NCBI GenBank assembly: GCA_964017195.1
Contig: OZ024890.1
Coordinates: 24,917,701 to 24,981,700 of the forward strand
Reading direction: 5' to 3'
DNA from: Siderastrea radians
Lineage: Eukaryota > Cnidaria > Anthozoa > Scleractinia > Rhizangiidae
Length of the DNA: 64,000 bases
Shown here piece by piece: positions 9,404-20,500 of the stretch (positions are counted from its first letter, which is position 1; every line of letters begins with the position of its first letter). The notes below the pieces were generated by a model. That model did not search any database and was not told where the DNA came from. It saw nothing but the letters and a program-made list of their open reading frames with translations. The position numbers and the translations under genes were made by a program.

Positions 9404-12400
9404 TCAGCTGTGTTTTCCACAAACCCATTTTAGCTGTGGATCAGACCAGAGTTCTGTGAGCTGTACAATGGATCTCCATGAACACTGACAGGCATAAGCA
9501 CAGTAACCTGTGAAAACATAAAGACAATCCAGGGCTAAAAATTAACTTCAGTGCTTGGTCGCCACTCGGGCCAGTATCCCTGAATTCTTAGTCGCCCAGG
9601 CAAAAATAAAGTAGCCCTCAAATTGCCTCTACTATTAAACACAAAAAAAAATTACATCATTTTTGCTCGAATAAACGCCTCATGGCTGTTTGAGCCTGTG
9701 TTTTTAGTAGGGTGTTCGACTGAAACGCCAAAAGAAATTTGGTTGATCTTAACTTTGTCTTGAATGCTCACATTTGCCAATGTACTGTCGAGAAATTGGT
9801 AAGATTGTTATAACAATAAAAACTCTGTTCAGTCCGTGTTGGGGATCATCCGTCTCGTTCTTGTTTGCTATTTTCTTCACTTACAGGTTCTGACTTGGTC
9901 CTTAAACTTCTAAAGAAAAACTGGACCATTATTTTCCAAATACGGTCAAAACGATCTTGTCAACATCTATAAACTTCAGTATCACGATTCTCAGTTTCTT
10001 TCTATTGCTTTTGAATTCAGGTGAAAAGTAAGTCTATTATATCGAGTAGTATTGAGCAATTTTGCCGATATTCATGTTTAAAGAACGTACAGCATTGAAC
10101 TCTGGGTATGTCTGGATTCTCGTGTCAGTAAAATCAAAATGGCGTCTACATATCGGACCTATGGGAAGCGATCTAAAAACTCGATCACGAAAGACTTTGA
10201 ATTTTGTGCTTTAAAACTAAACGTTTACTACAATTGATGAACTTAGAGTCGAGGAAAGAAAAGAAAGGTACTTCAATGAAAGAACATTTTATTCTATTGT
10301 TATTGCTACTCTTATCGTAGTCGCCCTTCGGGCGATCAAACCTCAACTTTTAGTCGCCCTGGACACTTTTTAATCGCCACGGGCGACCGTGCGACCGCCA
10401 AGTTTTAACCCTGACAATCTATACACAATATCACAATCTAGTTGTTTTCTCAGAAAATTTACTGAAGGGCTAACTGGAGAAAGGGAATAAGAGCTGGTTT
10501 GGCCTTTTCATTTGATTCCTTAGACAAGCAGTGTTACTCCACTTTTTTCTCTCTAGGTGTATAAATGAGTCCTGGGCGAGGGGAAGGGGGTACTCAGATA
10601 TAATAACGATGGGGAGGTGCAAATAAGGCCAAATTTTTGTCTCCAAAACAAGTCCTGTTAGGCTAAAACTGAACCCCAAAAAGTCCGACAGCCCAGAGCC
10701 ATAGTAAAGAGAACCCTGAGGTATATGCACACTTTTTATCAGCCTAACAAATGTCCTGCCAAAATCTCTCTGCCCAAAAAAGTCAACCAGAAAATTTGTA
10801 ACCCAAAAAAAGAAAACAGCTGACGTTTTCGCAAGGTCGCCACTTGAGCCCTCGCAAAACGATGTCTGAGTAACAAACGCAGAAATTCCTTACTGATGAC
10901 GTTCACTACCCAGATCTTGGTAGTGCTTCTGATTGGTTGAAAGAGAATCCCAACCAATCAGAAGCACTAACAAGATCAGGGAAGTGAACGTCACCAGTAT
11001 GGAATTTCTGTGCTTGTTACTCAGAAGTCGTTTTGTGAGGGCTCATGTGGTGACCTTGCGAAACGTCCGCTGTTTTCTCAGGCTAAAAAAGGCCCACTGG
11101 TCTCTAATTTCAAACCCCCCCAAAAATGAGTACTAGCAAAAAATGCTGATGATGACCCTGTGACAGACTAAGGATACTAGTGATAACTAATACCACCGAC
11201 TGCTTCCCACTACAGAAATTGGAGTTTATTTTTAGTTACTTGTAGGCGATTTGTGGCCAGTGTAATACAGAGGACTCCCACAATCTCAAAGACCCCAGGT
11301 AAATGTGAAATGGTTTGAAATTTTTTATAACAGGAGTTCAAGGTGTCCAATGATAAATGACGGCCCAACATCATCCAAAGGGCAAGGGATTCAGTTTGAG
11401 ATAGCCTGGATTTAAGACACAGTGTAAAGGGGATCTATCATACAAGTGAACTAAGTGCCAATTTCATTTTTGCTCTTGTTCAAATCATGGCAGCAAATCA
11501 AAGCTAGCAAATCACACTTGCGAAATCCACATTCAGACTTGCACACTGTCACAACTAGGTATTGGCAGTAAAAAAAGTGTTTGTGAGTGTATGATCCAAA
11601 AAACTTACCCCTTCTTCTTGTAAGCTTGCTCTTACGCTTATCAAAGTCTGGTATGTTGTTTCTGAAGAATAAATAATCGCAGTCTTCCTGCCATTCATAG
11701 TCATTGAGCATAACCACATTGAAATCACATGATGTACAACGTAGCTTGTCACACACTCTAAAAGAGAAATTTTGTTTTCAGTAGTACGTAATATGTTATA
11801 CAGTCGAAGCTCTCCCTGCGACCACTGTCGTAAGCGACCACTCTAGTTACGACCGGCATTGTGAAACCCCATTTGAATTGTCACTTAAACTCTGTATTTC
11901 TAGTTAAAAGCTCTCATAAGCGACCGCTCCCATAAGCAACCACGACCACTTCACGTAAGTGACCACTCAGTCAACATTTCAATAAAAGCTCTCACTTCTT
12001 GATTGATTTCAGCTTATTGTTTGTTGACTTGTACATACACGAACATCTTCTATGATAGGCAATTGCAATCAAAAACTATTTATTATTACCACAATGCCAT
12101 AAGTAGCCATCAAGCTTTCTGCCAAAAGTTTTCGTAAGCAACCACCCTCAAATGTTTTATCACTTGGTTGCTTACGAGAGCCCATTCTTGTAAGCAACCA
12201 GCTCTAGTTGCAACCACTTTTCAGAATTCCTGAGGTGGTTGCTTGCGAGAGCTTTGACTGTATTTACTTGCAGTGATATTCATATGGCCTGGCCTGAAAA
12301 AAAATAAATATAAATGCCGATTTTCTTAGATACTTTAACCCACATGTGAAACAATAATTAAAAGCAAAATCTGAGCAACCACAAACAAACAAGCTAACAT

Positions 12401-14233
12401 TTGATGCAAGGAAGTTAAGCTCAGCCCCAGCCCTTGAATCAGATTTAGGGGTGGCGAATGGTAAAATCCGAGACTTGCTGAGACCCTTGTTTTAAAATCC
12501 GAGCCTGAGACGTCAAGGATTTTAGAAAATCCCCATTTTTCTCAGATCCTATACGGAGTGGAAATGAAAAAAATTATGCAAACTAACGGTAAAAACGAGA
12601 GGGAATTGGGGGTGGGTGTACCAGACTGTGCAAATATATAAGTTAGTAAGTGACAATGCAATATTTTGGAACCAATGACAAACAGGAAAGAGGCTATCCT
12701 TGCCAATTTCAGAGGGTCTCTGAGGGTCTTTCCATGTATTTCAGATCTATTAAAAAAACAATTACTTTTGCTTAAAACTGACACAAAGAAAACAACAGGA
12801 CCGCGGATTCTAGGTTGAATTCCTTTGTTTTAGTTCAGGCAGAGAACAAAAGAAATCTTTCACGCATCACTTGAGCGAGTTCAGTTCAACAACACTTTTC
12901 ACGCAAAAGTAAAACGCTAATTCTTCAAATTTTAGATCTCAGGTCAAGAAATAAGTGCGCAACAGCGTTCCTCACATGAAAACCAGCCTGTGTGCCAATG
13001 TTCAGCTAAATAGGAGCAATTTCGATTTTAACCACAAATCGTCACTTACGCCCTTTTTCCACCGGGCCCTTCAATTGTATTTACCTGACCATGTGGTAAA
13101 TTTTTAACGACTTTGAAACACTTTTTTTCTAAAAATGTCACTGAAAACAATTATTGACAGTGCATGTTGAACATTAGGCCACCATCTTGAAGAAACGACG
13201 TCATTCCCCCCCCCCCCCCCATTTCTCAGGCTCTTCCCCGCTCCAAAACAAAAGTATAAGAAGTATTAACCTTTCGTCTGATCCAGTACAGAGTCCTCTA
13301 GCAAACTTGGAACCACCAAGAAAGACCTTTACACAGCGCTTCCTTGACGAGCTTGGGTCGCTTTGGTTGGACGTGGAAAGTGACTTTAACGGCTAACACA
13401 AAAATTTAAAATTAACGCTCCACTTAATTAGCAACGCAGTACTTAACGCTCACAAAAATCAACACGTCTTAAATTAATGCAATTTTTCACAATTTGCATT
13501 GCGTTAATTTCACAAAGCATTAATTTCCTTTAATTAGGTATATATTCAGTATTTAATTATTCAGGAAATTACAACATGAGAATATCTAAAAGCCTGGGAC
13601 CCTTGAACAAATGAAAGCCATTGACCAGACTCACTAACGTACGGTGTGGAAAGCTGACAGAAGGTCAGCGATCTAGTAAGTTTTTCCACAAATTGAACAG
13701 GATTTCTTTGGCTAAGTATATTAAGCATGGGACTATATTGGCTATTTCATTTTTTTTTAATATTGTTGGCTTGGCAACCAATGTGACTATTTGGTGTCCC
13801 TGAGCCGTCCTACATCCCATAACATTTTACGCGATATTTTGTTAAATCCATTATCTTCATTACCCCCTATCTATTTTACCACACCAAACGTACTCAATTC
13901 ACAGCTTTTACCTCTTCGTTTATTTCTGGAATTTCAGGTCCATCGTCCATGCATTCTTTAATCATACTGTACAGCTCATCTCGTTCAACATTTTTAGCCT
14001 GCGAACTACAAAGACAATAAGAATTTAAGGAATTGTAATTCCATACAAATGAAGAAAATAAAAGCACTTTGGAACTGTTAAAAGGCTGACAACCTTTTCA
14101 ATTTGTCCTCATTTTTTGCGGCCTTCTTGGAGCTGGAGTTTGTTTTGCTCGGCGCTTTCTGGCGAGGTTTACTTGAACTGTCGCAAAACTTTGTTTCGCA
14201 TTCGTCTAGCAAATCATCTATGTCATCTGCCAT
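9404..14233 (-). CDS. CFAP418: CFAP418 (C8orf37) orthologue, five exons, complete
   Basis: Joined exons, 5' to 3' on the minus strand: 14233-14094, 14005-13912, 13392-13271, 11757-11609, 9507-9404. They keep phase (2, 0, 2, 1), give 609 nt = 202 aa and end in TGA; human is about 207 aa. The N-terminus [17 protein letters not shown] matches the family start. The conserved C-terminal half, named for retinal maintenance, contains [36 protein letters not shown], then [10 protein letters not shown] and LKWVCGKH at the end. Paired cysteines suggest a metal site, which is inference. In vertebrates the protein acts at the ciliary base and in photoreceptors. It is divergent from PEPD across 270 bp. 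An 884-bp transposon ends about 20 bp from the last acceptor. Confidence 0.93.
9530..10413. mobile_element. CAGGG/CCCTG-ended element with 6-bp target duplication
   Basis: It begins CAGGGCTAAAAATTAACTT and ends AAGTTTTAACCCTG, with the subterminal GGTCGCC / GGCGACC blocks also inverted. ACAATC is repeated at 9524-9529 and 10414-10419. Short GTCGCC motifs recur near both ends. It sits in the last intron of CFAP418. No transposase is visible. A related copy is at 59223-59824. Confidence 0.8.
10808..11084. mobile_element. 277-bp fold-back element, longer relative of the 7065 MITE
   Basis: The left arm (cagctgacgttttcgc, then aaggtcgccacttgagccct) and the right arm (agggctcatgtggtgacct, then tgcgaaacgtccgctg) are inverted. 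The match continues inward through ctgagtaac/gttactcag, gacgttcac/gtgaacgtc and gcttctgattgg/ccaatcagaagc. The outer about 60 bp are the same sequence as the 7065-7168 element. The first few bases of the left end (TAGCCTG) are missing or mutated. CFAP418 intron 4. Confidence 0.8.
11801..12260. mobile_element. MITE with CAGTC-AAGCTCTC ends, TA flanked
   Basis: The left end CAGTCGAAGCTCTCC and right end GAGAGCTTTGACTG are inverted, and both are flanked by TA. The interior repeats a taagcgaccac-like motif several times on both strands, another case of short internal repeats built from the terminal sequence. CFAP418 intron 3. The TA flank suggests a Tc1/mariner-type origin, which is inference. 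Confidence 0.75.
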
Positions 14234-14503
14234 GGTCTAAAAATTTTAAAACGGTCAACTGTACACGAAGAGCGATGGAAAATTTGCACATATAAGAAAT
14301 ATTAAAGCTTACAAAAATCCACTATCTTCCCTATAAGCCGAAGATCCGGGAGAGACTGAGAACTAGGCTTGCGAGGGTAACGAATTATCCCCGACGGCGT
14401 TCACGACAAATTACGATCCGTCACGAACATTGGACTGGGATTTCTTTCCAGTTGGCCGAAGGAGTTACTCTTCCGTTTACAAATATTTTCTCAGTTTTGA
14501 AGG
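14234..14503. promoter_or_regulatory. Bidirectional promoter region between CFAP418 and PEPD
   Basis: The two start codons are 270 bp apart on opposite strands, so both 5' UTRs and core promoters must lie here unless either gene has a further upstream non-coding exon. The region has CG-containing stretches (for example near 14390-14425) and no obvious TATA box in a sensible place. Transcription starts cannot be placed by eye. Confidence 0.6.
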
Positions 14504-17500
14504 ATGTCTGCGGCAAGTGTTCCGTGAGTATCTATTAATTTGTCTTGGTACCGATATTGTAAACGATGGTTCTTTGATATGATGTAATATTCATGAATGA
14601 GATGAGAAAATCGTACCATCGCGTACCATCGCGCGCGCTTGCGATGTTTTTCGACTTCGATTCTCTTGTCCTCGTGATTGGCTCTGCCTCAGTCCACACC
14701 CCTATTCCTTGATTTAATTGTCAACGTCGGCATCTTGTTTCATTTAGGTTAAAATACAACGTAATTTTGAAGTTTGCTTCGATAGCCATTCTCGAATCAA
14801 ATTCATAAACTGCATTTGTGTTCTACACAGGCCAGGTGACACAAAATCGGTTGGGGGGGGGGGGGGGCGAATGGGTAATCTGTAAAATTTTGAGTGGCGG
14901 TATGCCGCAGGGTAACTGAGACCCTTACCCTATACCAGACCACGCTCAGCTGCATTTTGCAACCCTATTCTAGACCACACATGAAAAACCCTACCCTTAA
15001 TCTCTGACTCGCCATGTGTCGTTCCCAAGTTTCCTGACAAAATATGATGCCCTATACTAGACAGAAACTCTATGATTTCTATATGCTATCCCAGACTACT
15101 GGTTGAAAATGACTCACAGCTGCACATACCCATTTAGCTTACTGTATATTTGGGAGTACCCCCTTGGGATAATAAACTTCGGGGAGGTGTTAAAGGGGCA
15201 TAAAAGTGAGGGGGGGGGAGGGTGTAGACTATGTTTCAAACAAAATAAAATAGTGATGGCATGTTAAGTGGTTACAGATCTTTTATGGATTTGAGGTGTA
15301 CACAACCCTGTCATTTTGTAATTGGAAGAACCTCACTGTTATGAACAGAACTTAAGTATGGTTGCAAAAGAAAGCTTGCAATAAAATTCAGGCTTGAAAG
15401 GAATTTGAACCCAGCATTCTTTGTTTACCATTGGTGTGCTCTTCCAAATGATTTATCATGCCATCTGGGAGCTGGTCATTATATTGAGTTCATACAAACT
15501 CACATAATGACTAGCTCCCAGTTGGCTTGATAGCTGCTGAAGTTGGTAGAGCCGGTGCGCTGGTAGCTGCAGGGATCCTGTTCAAACCTAATTTTTTTTT
15601 CCGTCTTCCTTTTTGTAACTGCTTATTTATAAGAGGTGCAAGCAATTGTGCATGTCTTCCATGTGTGAAAATCTATCGTGCACAGTTCATAATAATTCAT
15701 ATGAACAGCTATGAACTAAAATATAACTCTTCCTCCATACTGGGAACTAAAACAGTGCTGTTCTTTAATCCTCAGGTCGTGCTTTCAGCTTGGAAGCCAC
15801 ACATTGGCAGTTCCGGTTAGTCTCCATGCAACCAATAGAAAACGGCTTTGTGAACATCTAAAGAATGCCAAAGGTGTGCCAGCTGGGGCAATAGTTCTAC
15901 TACAGGGAGGAGAACAAAAGCAGCAATACTGTACCGATAGAGACGTTCTTTTCCGTCAGGTAAAAATGATTTTCATGTAATGTCCCTTGGTAGAAATCAT
16001 ATACAGGATCCTATGCACAGCCAGGAGTTTATGGGGTCCTGTAAGATCCTATTCAACATTTATGTCCAAGAATTAGGATCTAGCTAGCCTGTAAACAGGC
16101 TCACTTAGTGACTCATTCGCACCATTGAGCAACTTGGCAGCAGAGCTGTGATTCGTCTCGCCAGCTTGCTAATCCTGGCTCCACTGCCAAGTTACTCAAG
16201 CAAATAACTCATTAAGTGAGCCTGCTCTTAGCATAATTAGGATCCTATAGGATTTCATCAAGATCCTGTGTAGGATTTCAACCAAGGTCCGTTATTAGTC
16301 ATGCACTTGATGAACTTAAGCAAGATGGAAAAAAGCTGCTGTACCACATTTCAATGAAAATTGTTTCCGTAGAGAAACAAGCTATACATTTGTTTTTTGC
16401 CAGCAAGGTATGTGGCACAATGTTGACTGTGTGTACTACTGGCTCTTACAGCAAGATTAATGAAAGTTGATATATGTTCATGACATCTGGCAGTCTGGAA
16501 TCCATGTGTAGACAGCAGAGGTGTCCTTTAGTTACTTTTATAATTTTTGGGGGAGGGGGAGAGGCGATTGTGATGTGACTTCAACTTATCTAACATAACT
16601 AAAGCTAGACCATTTCTGTGAACAAAATTCCCACCCTGTAATTAATATTTGCCTGGGAAATTTTTTATTAGAGCTAGCCTAGACATAGAGAGCCAACCAG
16701 TTGCTTATACCCAGGGGCTCTATTTGGAATTGGTGACAGCTGTTGTTTCTCTTCCTCTTCAGGAATCCTACTTTCACTGGACATTTGGTGTGTTAGAAGC
16801 TGACTGTTTTGGTGCTGTGGAAGTAGACACAGCTCGATCAATCCTGTTTTTTCCACGCCTTCCTCCAGCATATGCCATCTGGATGGGAAAGTAAGTGTCT
16901 CAGATAGATGTTTTTTTGGTAGGCAGGGGGCAGGGGAGTGGGTGGGGGGGTGGTGGTTGGAGATGCAGGGGATGCAAACCCTGAAGAAAACAAGGAAGGA
17001 ATTTAACTGGGGTAAGGAAAGGGAGAGTCTGCAAAAGAAAAAGGAGAAAAATATTCATGAAAAATAAACTGAAAAACTATTTTCCATTGCTTGCATCAGA
17101 TCTTTAAGTTGTTGTAAGTTACTACAATTTTGAGACCAGTGGATCGCGAGTGTAAGCCGCATAGAAATACATGTGCAAACTAGCGTGTTGTGGGCCAGCT
17201 TATATTGTGCAGATGAGACATTTAGCTCAGTCTTGACTTTAGTGAAAACAAATAATTATTGATACAGCAGTCTGGATTTCATGGATGATGCTCTAACATT
17301 GTATAGATCTACCAGCTTTTGAGCTGCCAAGAAAACCTTTTGAATGGCTCTTCTTCCATCTCAGGATCCACAGCCTTGAGCATTTTAAGAAGAAGTATGA
17401 CGTTGATGAGGTTTTCTTTACTGATGAGGTAAGCAGACACAATTCAACTGCATGTCTATGTCAACAGGGTTGAATTCAAACATTATTTAATGATACTAGT

Positions 17501-20500
17501 GTCACAATCTCTCTATCAGTGTGTCGTGATTCCAGGTCCTAGTATGTATGCAGTTCAGACTGATCCCTGATTCAATAGGGTGGTTCATACCATAGAAATG
17601 CATGATTGTTTCTTGCATTGGAAGTGAAATATTATATTCAAAGCAGGGCTAGTGCAGTAGTGAGAATGCTTCCCTTCCACTAGTGTGGCTTATTTTCGAA
17701 TCCTAACTCTGCATTGTAAGGGTTGAGTTTTTCTGGGACAAATCCAAGTCAATTGTTCCTTTCTTTTTTTTAATTAACATCAGTACAGTGTTTTCACATT
17801 TGGCAGGCATAACATTATGTATTGAATTTTTCTTCTTTTAAGGTGGTCTGCCTTGGCTGGGGTCAATGACTGTTTTGCTGACTGTCCTTGTGGCACTATA
17901 TATTCATTATACTGTATTTTATTTAGTCTTTGTATATTGTTTTAGGCCATTAGATCGTAATAAATAAATTTCCCCGTATCCCTTTTTGAGACCTAGAGTG
18001 AAATAGTAGGTTGCAAGAGCAACATACTACAGGCTTTACTGTAGGACTACAATTTATGTATATTTTCACAACTCACAGTCATTTTGCAAGTTGTGGTTTT
18101 TAAAAAATATCCATCATACCCCTACCATAGGGGGGTAATTGGATATTCTGAGGGGGAGGGGGCCTTGAAAGCCAAAATTTTTAAAGGAATGTATGAGCCT
18201 AAACTGGAATTTCCAGAGGGATGGGGGGTTCAAACCAAAAAAGCCCCTCTGTGGGGGGAGTATGGATATTTTCTGCAACAACACAAGAGTACTCTGCTGT
18301 ATTTTCTTAAACTAGATAGCTGAGGTGCTGCAAAAGAAATCACCTTCTGTCCTGCTGACACTGGTATGTGTTGGTCATTAGTTACTCTAGACTACTTTTT
18401 ATGGCAGAATTTTTTTTTGCAGAATGCTGAATACTAAATCTGTACAATTCCCATATATATAACAAATTGACAAGTGTTTACCATAATAATAACAACAGAA
18501 AATTAAACTAACTGTCTGTAGAAACACCGCTGATGCCTGATTATGCACAGGTAGTCCCAAACAAGGACTGTTACCAACAGTCCTTTACAGGACTACACTC
18601 ACCTGGACATTCACACTCAGCCTACTTATGATGTGACTCCTGGGTTCAAACCATAAATGTACTATTAATATTACTTTATTGGTGGGGTTTGATTATCCAG
18701 TGCGGAATTGAGTTGGAATTAAACTTGATATCTGATTACTATACATGTAGATAGTCAGCGTACATATTTTACAGTGCTACTCACAGATATGTTAGCAAGC
18801 CAGGTTAGTGTTAAGACCAGTTTACAAGTCAGAGTGTTATGTCCTGGGGTAACTTTCATCCTAGATTAGGTCATTTCAGTAGCCAGCACATGCAGTTTCG
18901 TCCCGGCAGGAGTTCAACCCATGTATATGCATTCATACTAAATGCAGTGCAATTTTTTTTGTCCTGGATAGAAAAAGTAATCTCGCAAAGAAATCGTCTT
19001 CTGCTCAGCTGTCATGTAAACAATGGGCACTGAGCTAAAATCACATCAGTTTTGGGCATCACAAGGAAAGCCTTAACTTAAAAATATTTAAATAATATTT
19101 TTTGTCATTTTCAGCGAGGTCTCAATACTGATTCAGGACATTATTGCAGAGAAGCAGCATTTGATGGTATTAGCAAGTGAGCTCAACATTCTTTGTCTCA
19201 ATATTAATAGCAGCATCAAATATGTAAAGATTTCTTAAATGTCACACCATGTTAACTTTATTTTGCTTGAAATCTAGGTTTAATGTGGATAATAAGATTT
19301 TGCATCCTGAGATTTCAGAGTGGTGAGTTTTTGCAATACCATTTCAATTATGTTTGTCAATTTTGCCCGGTTTTAATGAAAGGTCTAGTTTCTCCAAGAT
19401 CAGCTGGAAACTTTTAGTAATGTCTGTTTATTCTTTTTCTATGTCTTGGTCATTTTCTATTGCTTTTCATTTTCAGCCGTGTGTTTAAGACCCCTCAAGA
19501 GCTAGAGGTGATGCGCTTTGCAAATAGAGTCAGCAGCGAAGCCCACAAGGAGGTGAATACATTTTGGCAAAGCCACCATTAACTGGCTTAGTTTTCATTC
19601 ATTCAAGTCTAGGGTATCATTAGGACTTAGTTTTGGGCAGGAAGGCGATTGGTTGTCACAGGTGGGCAAAAATTTTTAATTTGACTTTTGTGCAAGAAAA
19701 GGCTTTGTTGAGATGCTCAGTGCAGCTGGTCAAAACCATATTCACAGCCAGCCAGTTTGCCCAGCACCTAGACTCCTATGTGGTTGTTATTATTGGTTGC
19801 ACATGCAACCCTTCTAACCCACTAATGGGGGAAACACAAGCATGTGTTTCAGCTACTTCTTAAAGACTGAAACAATTTTAAAACAAATGAGTTACGAGTG
19901 TATTTGATTGGTTGCATACTATAATATAGAATAAGAGTAAAATGGAACAGACTAGAAGTATTACTTTTTAAGACATTTCTTAACTGTGACTGTCCGATAA
20001 CTATTGCTGGCACAAAAAAAATGCAAGATATATTTTGTATTCTAGTGGTTCTAGAAATTCTATAAAGGGATTTGCACACATGTTGGTGAATTGTGAAATT
20101 ATCCTTCATTCTGCAATAACAATATGCCTAAACAGTGCAGAGTGACACCTTTCATGCATTTTTTGCAAAATTATGTAACATTATGTAATCTCTTATGGAA
20201 TCTTGTTTTGAGGAATTTTGTTTCTTCTCTTGTTAAAATTCTCCAGACTTCACCCTAAAAGGTGCCAGGGTGCATGTTAAATATTATTCTACTGGTGGTC
20301 ATTTTCAATAATGTTACATTTTCACACACTAATTGGTAACAATCTGTGAATTAATTTTTGACTCCTAAAAGGTAGTCAAAGAACAAACATCCCCATCACT
20401 TTTGTAATTTGAAGTTCCTAGCTAGAACATTGTTTATATACAAAGTAGTTTTCTGTTTTTAACATTGCCACATTAGAGAAATGAGACTAGTACCAGAATA

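Noticed and set aside
9097..9459. 120-aa plus-strand open frame
   Set aside because: It overlaps the final exon of CFAP418 on the opposite strand, is hydrophobic and AT-driven, and shows no family motif.
13187..13396. 69-aa plus-strand proline-rich frame
   Set aside because: It is the antisense shadow of CFAP418 exon 3, helped by a poly-C run.
15780..15783. Alternative PEPD exon 2 acceptor at ctttcag, 13 nt downstream of the chosen one
   Set aside because: It breaks the phase with the 20-nt first exon; the acceptor ending at 15775 restores a start matching the known N-terminus.
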